Assembly (NCBI GenBank): GCA_027318525.1
Contig: DAHVPA010000116.1
Span: forward strand, 1 to 5,933
DNA length: 5,933 nt
Reading direction: 5' to 3'
From: Candidatus Cloacimonadota bacterium
GTDB taxonomy: Bacteria > Cloacimonadota > Cloacimonadia > Cloacimonadales > Cloacimonadaceae
Under the pieces are notes generated by a model. It had not been told where the DNA came from. It was given only the letters and a program-made list of their open reading frames with translations, and ran no database searches. Made by a program: the position numbers and the translations under genes. Shown piece after piece: positions 1 to 5,933 of the stretch (position 1 is the first letter of the stretch; each line of letters opens with the position of its first letter).

Positions 1-3
1 TAG

Positions 4-46
4 ATCAAATGTATATCAAAAGTATTCTATAATACATTTGATATAC
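4..46. repeat. Overlapping inverted repeats around a TATAAT box
   Basis: Two inverted repeats overlap here. ATCAAATGTAT (4-14) is perfectly complementary to ATACATTTGAT (32-42). GTATATCAAA (11-20) is perfectly complementary to TTTGATATAC (37-46). The hexamer ATCAAA occurs directly at 4 and 15, exactly 11 bases apart (one helical turn), and inverted at 37-42. The central spacer contains a perfect TATAAT at 28-33. This arrangement is typical of a dimeric regulator's operator on a promoter. It is too AT-rich to be a convincing Rho-independent terminator. The function is inferred and the repeats are seen directly. Confidence 0.6.
28..33 (+). promoter_or_regulatory. Candidate -10 element (TATAAT)
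   Basis: A perfect TATAAT lies 222 bases upstream of the photolyase start, between the arms of the inverted repeats. No good -35 is present at 16-18 bases upstream (best match ATCAAA or TCAAAT, 3/6 or less), so any promoter here would be activator-dependent or use a different sigma factor. TACATTTG at 33-40 also fits the TAnnTTTG element known from Bacteroidota promoters. That would matter only if the organism belongs to that group. In such an AT-rich stretch a chance match is possible. Confidence 0.3.
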
Positions 47-52
47 TTTAAA

Positions 53-77
53 TCTGCTTTTGTTCTGCTTTTGTTCT
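53..77. repeat. 11-bp tandem repeat, about 2.3 copies
   Basis: TCTGCTTTTGT is present at 53-63 and repeated exactly at 64-74, followed by TCT at 75-77 before the pattern breaks. The 11-bp period equals the spacing of the ATCAAA direct repeats just upstream, so it could present same-face binding sites on DNA. It could equally be slippage in a pyrimidine-rich stretch. Confidence 0.6.
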
Positions 78-255
78 ACTGCGGTATAAGAGGAGGGATG
101 GGTGGGAAAGGTGAAACAAAAGGTTCAGGCTGGTAAAATTGCTGAGTTAAAAAAAGGATTGACAATTTTGCATTGCCGGGATGGAGATAGTTTGAAGTAT
201 TTTTAACATTGGATAAGATAGCTTTCTCAGCCACAGATAAAGACACAGGGGAAGA

Positions 256-1722
256 ATGAAGGAACGGATTACAAACGTCAACGGCAGGGAGTTTGGGGGA
301 GGACGGTTCGTCTTAATTTGGGCGCACAAAGCGCTCAGGATAGAGGACAACGCCGTTTTGTCTTTTGCCTGCAGTCTGGCGAATGAGCTGAAGGTTCCGC
401 TGCTTTACCCGATGCCGATTTACACCATTATGCCCTTTTCCCAGTTCAGGCACCATGAATTCATCATGCAAGGCATCAGCGAAATGATTCCCGGACTGCA
501 GAAACTCAATGTGGAAATCGTCATCTGTTTCGGAGATTTGATAGATACCTTTCTCAGCCTTGCTTCCGAAGCTGCCGCCGTTGTCACGATGGAAACCTAT
601 CTTAAGTTTCATCACAAATGGCGAACCGATATCCCAGCCCTCATCAAATGCCCCTTTATCTCAGTAGAAAGCAGGCTGCTCTTTCCTCCTTCTGTGCTCA
701 CTGATAAAGCTGCCTATAATGCTGCTTCCCTGCGCCGCAAAATCCATGCCAGAGTAACCCCGGAAGACTTTGAACCGGTGCCTGTCGTGCCTGTTCAACA
801 CGAAGCTGACGCCAATCTAAACAAGCTGATAAACTCGCTGCTGCCGGAAAATTCCAGAATTACCATGCAGGAAGCAATGGCACATTACGAACAAGTTTTC
901 CTGGATGCTCAGCAAATGGATAACATCAACACACACGTGGGACCTTCCGACTTCTTCAAAGGGGGAAGCAAAGAGGCGCGGGCTTATCTGAAGTTCTTTC
1001 TGGAAAATTCGCTGGAGGAGTTTCACGCCAAGCGCAACGACCCCGGCATCGACCACCAGACAAAGCTCAGCCCCTACATCAACTATGGCATGATTTCCGT
1101 GCAGGAAGTGGTGCGGGAAGTGGTGCGGGCTTTGCGGATATCGATGTGGGATTTTCTCGGACTGGTGAAGGATTTCAAACCAGGGACACATCCGGACGCA
1201 AGAGTGAACGGAGCTTTGACCCTGTTTGAGGAGATGATTGTGCGGCGCGAACTGGCTTTTAACTATGTGTATTACACCCCCGACTATGACCAGTATTCCG
1301 CTCTGCCTGCCTGGGCAAGAACGACTTTGCGGGAACATGTCACAGACACCAGAAAACAGCTTTACACACCTGATGCCCTGGAACAGGCAGACACCTCCGA
1401 CCCCTATTGGAATGCGGCACAAAAGGAACTGGTCATCACTGGCAAAATGCATGGTTATATGCGCATGTATTGGGGTAAAAAAATCCTGCAGTGGTGTGCA
1501 GAACCGGAAGACGCCTTTCAAATAGCCATCCACTTGAATGATAAATATTCCCTGGACGACAGAGACCCCAATGGCTATGCCGGAGTGGGCTGGTGCTTTG
1601 GTCTGCATGATAGAGCCTGGCCGCCCTTCCCCATCTTTGGAACGGTCCGGACCATGTCTGAAACAGGATTGTCACGTAAATTTGATATGAACAGCTACCT
1701 GAAACGAATCGCTAATCTGTAA
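256..1722 (+). CDS. phr: Class II-type CPD DNA photolyase
   Basis: This 488-residue flavoprotein is predicted to repair UV-induced cyclobutane pyrimidine dimers in the cytoplasm using blue light and FADH-. The N-terminal alpha/beta domain spans about residues 17-165, beginning with a photolyase-like strand (FVLIW) and RIEDNAVL. The C-terminal FAD domain spans about 240-480. It has LSPYINYG (271-278), IVRRELAFNY (328-337), WNAAQ (385-389), GKMHGYMRMYW (396-406), LNDKY (427-431), RDPNGY and HDRAW (451-455). Trp385 and Trp406, 21 residues apart, match the class II electron-transfer Trp dyad. Asn428, 22 residues further on, matches the class II flavin-contacting Asn. Length is usual for the family. 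The start is the first ATG after an in-frame TAA at 238-240, with AGGGG at 247-251 as ribosome binding site. The N-terminus lacks the usual RDxR-like motif, and the WCFGLHDRAW and TVRTMSETG segments differ from textbook class II enzymes, suggesting a bacterial side branch. A cryptochrome-like sensor role is less likely but not excluded. Confidence 0.93.
   Translation: MKERITNVNGREFGGGRFVLIWAHKALRIEDNAVLSFACSLANELKVPLLYPMPIYTIMPFSQFRHHEFIMQGISEMIPGLQKLNVEIVICFGDLIDTFLSLASEAAAVVTMETYLKFHHKWRTDIPALIKCPFISVESRLLFPPSVLTDKAAYNAASLRRKIHARVTPEDFEPVPVVPVQHEADANLNKLINSLLPENSRITMQEAMAHYEQVFLDAQQMDNINTHVGPSDFFKGGSKEARAYLKFFLENSLEEFHAKRNDPGIDHQTKLSPYINYGMISVQEVVREVVRALRISMWDFLGLVKDFKPGTHPDARVNGALTLFEEMIVRRELAFNYVYYTPDYDQYSALPAWARTTLREHVTDTRKQLYTPDALEQADTSDPYWNAAQKELVITGKMHGYMRMYWGKKILQWCAEPEDAFQIAIHLNDKYSLDDRDPNGYAGVGWCFGLHDRAWPPFPIFGTVRTMSETGLSRKFDMNSYLKRIANL
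1105..1128 (+). repeat. In-frame 12-bp tandem duplication in photolyase gene
   Basis: GAAGTGGTGCGG occurs twice in direct succession (1105-1116 and 1117-1128) and encodes EVVR-EVVR at residues 284-291. The segment lies in a predicted helix after the LSPYINYG motif. The unit is a multiple of three, so the frame is kept. The two copies are identical at the DNA level, which points to a recent slippage event or simply to amphipathic helix composition. Confidence 0.7.
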
Positions 1723-1727
1723 TAACC

Positions 1728-1733
1728 GGGAGG
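1728..1733 (+). promoter_or_regulatory. Shine-Dalgarno site of the hybrid kinase gene
   Basis: GGGAGG lies 5 bases before the ATG at 1739, inside the 16-base gap between the photolyase stop and the kinase start. It is the strongest ribosome binding site among the three genes and fixes the kinase start. The short gap leaves little room for a separate promoter or terminator, supporting co-transcription with the photolyase gene. Confidence 0.8.
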
Positions 1734-1738
1734 ATTGG

Positions 1739-4210
1739 ATGCGGCTGCGTCGAATCGTTGTCATCTGTCTGGCAATGTTGCTGGTCTGCCTGGGAGCTTT
1801 TTCCCAAAGCAAACCCGCCGCCAAAAGAATCATCAGAGTAGGCGGAGACCTCAATTTCCCGCCTTATGAATTTCTCGATATGGATGGCAACCCCAGCGGC
1901 TATAATGTCGAACTCACCCAAGCCATCGCGGAAGTGATGGGCTTTGAGGTCAGGTATCGCTTTGGTAAATGGTCCAAGGTCATGGAGTGGTTGGAAAAAG
2001 GCGAAATCGACGTCATCCAGGGCATGTCCTATTCAGAGGAACGTTCGAGCCGTTATGCCTTTTCCCTGCCGCATTCGGAGACCTGGCGCTGCTTCTTTGT
2101 GCGTAAGGCATCCCGCATAAAAAATGTCAAGGAACTGGCAAATTCGGGAGTTGTCCTGCAGGAAGGCGATATCGCCCTGGAACATCTGAAAGACCTTAAT
2201 TTCAAGAACACCCGTTTCCTTGCACCCACTCAGGAAGATGCACTGCTTCTGCTTTCACAGGGTAAGTTTAATTCCGCCATTGTTACCTTCCGACATGGGA
2301 TGTATCTTATCCAGCACAAGAAACTGCGCAATATCACACCAATCGGCACCCCCTTCTCACCCCGCTTTTACTGCTATGCAGTGCGCAAATCCAATGCCAC
2401 CCTGCTCAATGAATTCAATACCGGACTCAGCACCTTGCGTGAAAACGGTCGCTATAACGAAATCCAGCAGAAATGGCTGGGTGGGGATAACCTGGAAAAC
2501 ATCTCGCAAAAGCTCTTCCTGCGGAAGGTGCTGTATGTGGTCATACCGCTGCTGATCATCTTTTTGGCTGCTTTAGGCTGGGTAATATTGCTGCGTCGCC
2601 AAATCAGCCGTAAATCCAAAGACCTCCAACGCGAACTGGATGGCAGACTCAAGTTTGAAAGCGAACTGAACCGCGAATACAAGATGTTTGTCAATGGTCC
2701 CGTCATCGTCTATAAACTTGCCGGCAATCCGGATGAAGTATCCTATATTTCAGAAAATATAGACCAATTCGGCTATGACCCCAAAGACCTGATTCTACAT
2801 AAAAAGAAGTTTTCCGAGCTGATCTTTTCAGAAGACCGGCAAAAGGTGCTGGACGCCTTTCTGGACGACCTGGAAGAAGGCAGGGAATTCAGCTCTAAAC
2901 AATACAGGATTATCACTGCCAACGGACAAATCTGCTGGGTGTTTGACTATTCGCTGATTGTGCACGAAGCAGACAACTCCCCCTGGTTCTATGGCTACAT
3001 GCTCGACATCACCGCGCAGAAGACTTTGGAAGCAGAACTTCTGGAAGCCAAGGAAAAAGCAGAAACCGCCAACGTCGCCAAAGGACACTTCCTCTCCAAT
3101 ATCAGCCATGAGATACGCACTCCGCTCAACGGCATCCTCGGATTTATCCAGGTCTTGCAGAATACGCAGTTCACACCCGAACAAAAGGAATACATGGACC
3201 TCATCACATCCGCCGGCAAGACCCTGATGAAAATAGTGAATGACATCCTGGACTTTTCAAAGATGGAATCCGGCACGCTAGACCTGGTGGTGACAGACTT
3301 TAACCCCCGCTTCCTGATCGAAGACATCGTCAAGACCTTCTCATCAGGGACGCTCAATCCAAATGTGGATTTACGGATGCGCGTAAGTGACAGGATTCCC
3401 ACCATTCTTTACGGGGATATGATGCGGCTGCGGCAAATTCTGATAAACCTGGTGCAGAACGGACTCAAATTCACCGAGACAGGCTATGTGGAAATCACCG
3501 CCGATGTTTACAACCAGAATGAGGACGATATCCGCCTGCTATTTTCCATCAAGGATACGGGCATCGGCATAGACCCCATGAAACAGCGCGACATCTTTGA
3601 CAACTTCATGCAAGCCGACCCCAACCTTACCCGCAAATACGGTGGCACAGGGCTTGGGCTTTCCATCGTGAAGAAGCTCGTCTCGCTGATGGGTGGATTC
3701 ATCTGGGTGGAAAGCGAGCCAAACAAAGGCAGCAGCTTCTTCATCATCCTCGGCTTTAAGACAAGAGCGCTGGACAGACCGATGTTTGAAAACAAGCTGG
3801 AAGAAGCTCCAGTCGATCAGGAACCTCTGCCCAAGCTGAACATTTTACTGGTGGAAGATGAGCCCATCAACCAGTTGGTCACACGCAAACAACTGGAGCG
3901 CTGGAATCTGGACGTAAGCCTTGCCGTCACCGGTAAGGAAGCTCTGGATATGATGCTTAACAAGGAATTTGACTGCATCCTGATGGACGTTCAGATGCCG
4001 GAGATGGACGGTATGACGGCTACCCAACTGATTCGCGAACGCGAAAAGGATACCGACAAACACGTGCCTATTATTGCCTTTACCGCATCCGCCATGTCCG
4101 GTGACAGGGAGCGATTCCTGGCTTCCGGCATGGACGAATATATCGCCAAACCCATCGACATTGACCAGTTATACATGCTGCTCAAAAAAGTGAAGCCAGT
4201 CCGCTCCTGA
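1739..4210 (+). CDS. Hybrid sensor histidine kinase with periplasmic solute-binding domain
   Basis: An 823-residue inner-membrane sensor. Order: signal peptide (1 to about 24, RLRR then hydrophobic core); SBP_bac_3 domain (about 30-249) with NFPPYEF, GEIDV, the usual ligand-binding Arg (Arg102) and a closing KWLGG; one membrane helix (about 264-285); coiled segment; PAS (about 312-427); coiled linker; HisKA with phospho-acceptor His457 in ISHEIRTPLN; HATPase_c with N-box (Asn570/Asn574), DTGIG (606-610), an F-box-like segment and GGTGLGLSI (635-643); receiver (about 700-820) with acidic residues Glu706/Asp707, phospho-acceptor Asp750, Thr782 and Lys804. All catalytic residues appear intact. 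The N-box reads QNGLKFT where NA is usual, a mild oddity. The periplasmic domain probably binds an amino acid or similar small polar solute and drives autophosphorylation, then transfer to Asp750. The architecture resembles EvgS/BvgS but has no HPt domain, so a separate HPt or reverse transfer is needed for output. The next gene overlaps its stop codon. Confidence 0.95.
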   Translation: MRLRRIVVICLAMLLVCLGAFSQSKPAAKRIIRVGGDLNFPPYEFLDMDGNPSGYNVELTQAIAEVMGFEVRYRFGKWSKVMEWLEKGEIDVIQGMSYSEERSSRYAFSLPHSETWRCFFVRKASRIKNVKELANSGVVLQEGDIALEHLKDLNFKNTRFLAPTQEDALLLLSQGKFNSAIVTFRHGMYLIQHKKLRNITPIGTPFSPRFYCYAVRKSNATLLNEFNTGLSTLRENGRYNEIQQKWLGGDNLENISQKLFLRKVLYVVIPLLIIFLAALGWVILLRRQISRKSKDLQRELDGRLKFESELNREYKMFVNGPVIVYKLAGNPDEVSYISENIDQFGYDPKDLILHKKKFSELIFSEDRQKVLDAFLDDLEEGREFSSKQYRIITANGQICWVFDYSLIVHEADNSPWFYGYMLDITAQKTLEAELLEAKEKAETANVAKGHFLSNISHEIRTPLNGILGFIQVLQNTQFTPEQKEYMDLITSAGKTLMKIVNDILDFSKMESGTLDLVVTDFNPRFLIEDIVKTFSSGTLNPNVDLRMRVSDRIPTILYGDMMRLRQILINLVQNGLKFTETGYVEITADVYNQNEDDIRLLFSIKDTGIGIDPMKQRDIFDNFMQADPNLTRKYGGTGLGLSIVKKLVSLMGGFIWVESEPNKGSSFFIILGFKTRALDRPMFENKLEEAPVDQEPLPKLNILLVEDEPINQLVTRKQLERWNLDVSLAVTGKEALDMMLNKEFDCILMDVQMPEMDGMTATQLIREREKDTDKHVPIIAFTASAMSGDRERFLASGMDEYIAKPIDIDQLYMLLKKVKPVRS
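1852..1879 (+). repeat. Near-identical DNA patch shared by the two kinase genes, copy 1
   Basis: This 28-base segment encodes the NFPPYEF region of the solute-binding domain. It matches 4311-4338 in the following gene with only two mismatches (positions 7 and 23 of the segment), whereas the surrounding genes have diverged strongly. It marks the common origin of the two genes. Either strong constraint on the motif or local gene conversion could explain it. Confidence 0.75.
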
Positions 4211-4212
4211 TG
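4208..4212 (+). promoter_or_regulatory. TGATG stop/start overlap, likely translational coupling
   Basis: The TGA stop of the hybrid kinase (4208-4210) shares its last A with the ATG of the next gene (4210-4212). No good Shine-Dalgarno sequence is visible in the roughly 20 bases before the ATG. Ribosomes finishing the first gene therefore probably reinitiate on the second, tying the amounts of the two proteins together. Confidence 0.8.
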
Positions 4213-5933
4213 ACCTTGCGCTCCAAATTCGTCCTGATTCTGACTGCGCTTGTCTTGGTGGCAAGCCTGGCTGCCAAAGTGCCCAGACGAATCAAAGCAG
4301 GCGCTAACACCAATTTTCCGCCTTATGAATTTGTCGATGAAAAAGGCAGGATAAACGGCCTCAGTGTGGACATTCTGCGTGAGCTTGAGAAGCAATCCCG
4401 TCTGCGATTCAGCTTTGAAAAAGACGATTGTTACACCATCCGAAGCAAGTTTGAGGCTGAAGAAGTGCTGATGCTTTCCAATATGATCAGGACGCCGGCC
4501 TTGGAAAAGCAATTTCTCTTTTCGCACCCTTACACTACTGTTTACTATTCCATCTTCACGCGCAGCAATGCTCCCCAATATGCTTCCTGGCAGGATTTGA
4601 ACGGTAAGACCATCCTGCTGGAAAGCGGTTCTTCTCTGGCTGATGTAATCCGGCAGAAAACTGATAATGTGAGGATATTTCACACAGCCGGTTCGGCGGA
4701 ATCTTTGGAAAGGCTTGCCAACGGCACTGCTGATGCTGTGGTTTTACCCAAAGTGCAGGGCTTTTATCTGATTTCCAAGCTCAATCTGGATAATCTTTCC
4801 GAGTCCTGCGTCCTGGGTGACCCCATCTCCTTTTGCTTCACCCTGCCTTTGGGTTATGGCGAGCTTTTACAGATGCTGAACCGTGAGCTATATAAACTCG
4901 ATCAATCCAACAAACTGCGCAGCATCCAAAACAAGTGGTTTGGCATCTATAACAGCGATGTAACCTCGCTGGAGGCGCACAACCGTCAATACCGCATCCT
5001 GTTGTTTGCCATGCTGCTGAGTCTCGGCATCATTGCCCTCTTCCTTTTCTTCTCTTACAAGCGCTTGCGCCAGCAGAGACGTTACCTCGAACTGCAGGTG
5101 GCGGAACGCAACAATTATGAGCGTGAGTATTACCAGCGTCACCAGCTCTTCATCAGCGGACCGATTGTGTTTCTGAAGTGGAACGATGCGCGCCGCGATA
5201 TGTTTGAATCCATTTCCGACAATTTCTCCATGTTTGGCTATGACCCGCGTGACCTGATTTCCGGTCGCTTGAAATTCAATTCCGTTATTCACCCGGATGA
5301 CCTGGAACGTGTCCTTCAGGAACGCCAGCAAAACCTTGCCAAAAGCGAATTCAGCTTCTTTCAGATTTACCGGATTATCTGTCCGCCCCTGCCGGGACAT
5401 GACCCCGGTTTTGAAGTCGTCAATACCTGGCATTACCGCAATCCCGTCCTTGCCAACAACAATCTTGCCCATATCCGCTGGGTCTTTGACTACACGGTTG
5501 CCCTGCCCATGGAAAGCTCTTCCACCTATCAATACTATGGCTACATCCTGGAAATCTCTGCCCAGAAACGTATTGAAAGTGAGCTGCTCAAACAGCATCA
5601 GGCAGCACAAGTCGCCATCAATACCAAGGATATCTTCCTGACCGGTATTTCCATTGAGATAAATTCTCCGCTCAATGCCCTGATAGGTCTTTCCAGAAGG
5701 CTTAGCGACCTTAATCTGGACGAGGACCAGAAAGCTGCCATGCAGATTATCTCCAATTCCGCCATGCACCTGAAGCAAATCCTGCAGCAGATTCATGATT
5801 TCCTCGCCATCCTCAAGGGCAGCATCGGTTCCGTGCCCCAATGGTACGTCCTCAAACGTCTGGTAGAGCCAATCATCGCCGAATTCCAAATCAAGATTGC
5901 CAGCAAAAGACTCGCCTTTGAACACAACGAATT
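4210..5933 (+). CDS. Degenerate SBP-PAS-HisKA sensor kinase paralogue (partial, 3' end missing)
   Basis: The reading frame is open to the window end (574 codons plus two bases) and is a collinear paralogue of the preceding kinase. Order: signal peptide (1 to about 22, SLAA before Lys23); SBP_bac_3 domain (about 26-246) with NFPPYEF and a closing KWFG (242-245); membrane helix (about 263-283); basic coiled stretch; PAS (about 313-450) with FGYDPRDLI and WVFDY; linker; HisKA-like helices (about 474-537). Three things are odd. The H-box reads ISIEINSPLN, with Ile482 in place of the phospho-acceptor His and Asn485 for Arg. In the solute-binding domain Leu98 stands where the ligand-binding Arg is expected. 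The PAS domain has about 26 extra residues (391-422). The frame is otherwise clean, so it looks expressed rather than decayed. It probably sits in the inner membrane and may pair with or modulate its neighbour. Whether ATPase and receiver domains follow is not visible. The start is the ATG overlapping the previous stop. Confidence 0.9.
   Translation, partial: MTLRSKFVLILTALVLVASLAAKVPRRIKAGANTNFPPYEFVDEKGRINGLSVDILRELEKQSRLRFSFEKDDCYTIRSKFEAEEVLMLSNMIRTPALEKQFLFSHPYTTVYYSIFTRSNAPQYASWQDLNGKTILLESGSSLADVIRQKTDNVRIFHTAGSAESLERLANGTADAVVLPKVQGFYLISKLNLDNLSESCVLGDPISFCFTLPLGYGELLQMLNRELYKLDQSNKLRSIQNKWFGIYNSDVTSLEAHNRQYRILLFAMLLSLGIIALFLFFSYKRLRQQRRYLELQVAERNNYEREYYQRHQLFISGPIVFLKWNDARRDMFESISDNFSMFGYDPRDLISGRLKFNSVIHPDDLERVLQERQQNLAKSEFSFFQIYRIICPPLPGHDPGFEVVNTWHYRNPVLANNNLAHIRWVFDYTVALPMESSSTYQYYGYILEISAQKRIESELLKQHQAAQVAINTKDIFLTGISIEINSPLNALIGLSRRLSDLNLDEDQKAAMQIISNSAMHLKQILQQIHDFLAILKGSIGSVPQWYVLKRLVEPIIAEFQIKIASKRLAFEHNE
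4311..4338 (+). repeat. Near-identical DNA patch shared by the two kinase genes, copy 2
   Basis: Second copy of the 28-base segment encoding NFPPYEF, with 26 of 28 bases identical to 1852-1879. It lies at the equivalent place, just after the signal peptide in the solute-binding domain. Confidence 0.75.
5635..5670 (+). other. H-box lacking the phospho-acceptor histidine
   Basis: These codons give FLTGISIEINSP (residues 476-487), aligned with FLSNISHEIRTP of the neighbouring kinase (residues 451-462). The critical codon is ATT (Ile482, 5653-5655) instead of CAT or CAC. At least two base changes separate it from a His codon, so a single sequencing error does not explain it. The conserved Phe, Leu, Glu, Pro and Asn positions around it remain, confirming the alignment. 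Confidence 0.9.

Noticed and set aside
4..46. Rho-independent terminator of an upstream gene
   Set aside because: The stems are nearly all A and T, the spacer is long, and no T-run follows directly. An operator is the better reading.
159..164. Perfect TTGACA as a -35 element
   Set aside because: At 16-18 bases downstream only GGAGAT-like sequence is found, with no acceptable -10. A weaker pair, TTGAAG (192-197) and TAAGAT (214-219), is also only 4/6 at each box.
102..206. Possible 34-codon leader peptide starting at GTG 102
   Set aside because: AGGAGGG at 91-97 is a good ribosome binding site with suitable spacing. However, the peptide has no recognisable features, another start (ATG 98) gives only 12 codons, and nothing else supports translation. 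Conservation in relatives would be needed.
817..1608. 263-codon open frame on the minus strand
   Set aside because: It is antisense to the most conserved part of the photolyase and rich in His, Cys and Phe as expected of a shadow frame. No recognisable family.
1785..1800. Lipoprotein signal in the hybrid kinase
   Set aside because: The cysteine in the hydrophobic stretch follows LLV rather than a small residue, so no lipobox is present. An ordinary signal peptide fits better.
4888..5925. 345-codon open frame on the minus strand
   Set aside because: It lies antisense to the third gene, whose plus-strand frame shows a clear solute-binding, membrane, PAS and HisKA order matching its neighbour. 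The antisense product shows no recognisable domain.

Overview
The window reads as a compact three-gene, plus-strand cluster from a Gram-negative bacterium of roughly balanced base composition. It follows an AT-rich leader of about 250 bases. The Gram-negative call rests on two proteins with signal peptides, periplasmic solute-binding domains and a single membrane helix leading into cytoplasmic kinase modules. The lineage cannot be fixed from sequence alone. The architecture and style would fit the FCB/Cloacimonadota-like part of the tree, but that is a weak guess.

Layout: positions 1-255 are non-coding or only weakly coding. They hold overlapping inverted repeats around a perfect TATAAT and a short 11-bp tandem repeat, which together look like a control region. 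Positions 256-1722 encode a class II-type CPD photolyase (DNA repair flavoprotein). After a 16-base gap with a strong ribosome binding site, positions 1739-4210 encode a complete hybrid sensor histidine kinase: signal peptide, family 3 solute-binding domain, membrane helix, PAS, HisKA, ATPase, receiver. Its stop codon overlaps the start of a third gene by one base. That gene (4210 to the window end) is a partial paralogue with the same domain order. It has no stop codon inside the window, so it is easily missed, and a long antisense reading frame over it is spurious.

The most interesting point is the third gene. Its H-box has isoleucine where the phospho-accepting histidine should be, and its solute-binding domain has leucine where the ligand-clamping arginine usually sits. 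Its PAS domain carries an insertion of about 26 residues. Its neighbour keeps canonical residues at the first two sites. The pair therefore looks like a duplicated sensor kinase in which one copy stayed catalytically normal while the other became a degenerate, possibly regulatory or heterodimerising partner, made by coupled translation.

How the genes work together is inference. The spacing suggests co-transcription of a light-driven repair enzyme with a periplasmic ligand-sensing phosphorelay. No DNA-binding response regulator or separate HPt protein lies in the window, so the output of the relay must lie elsewhere or further downstream.
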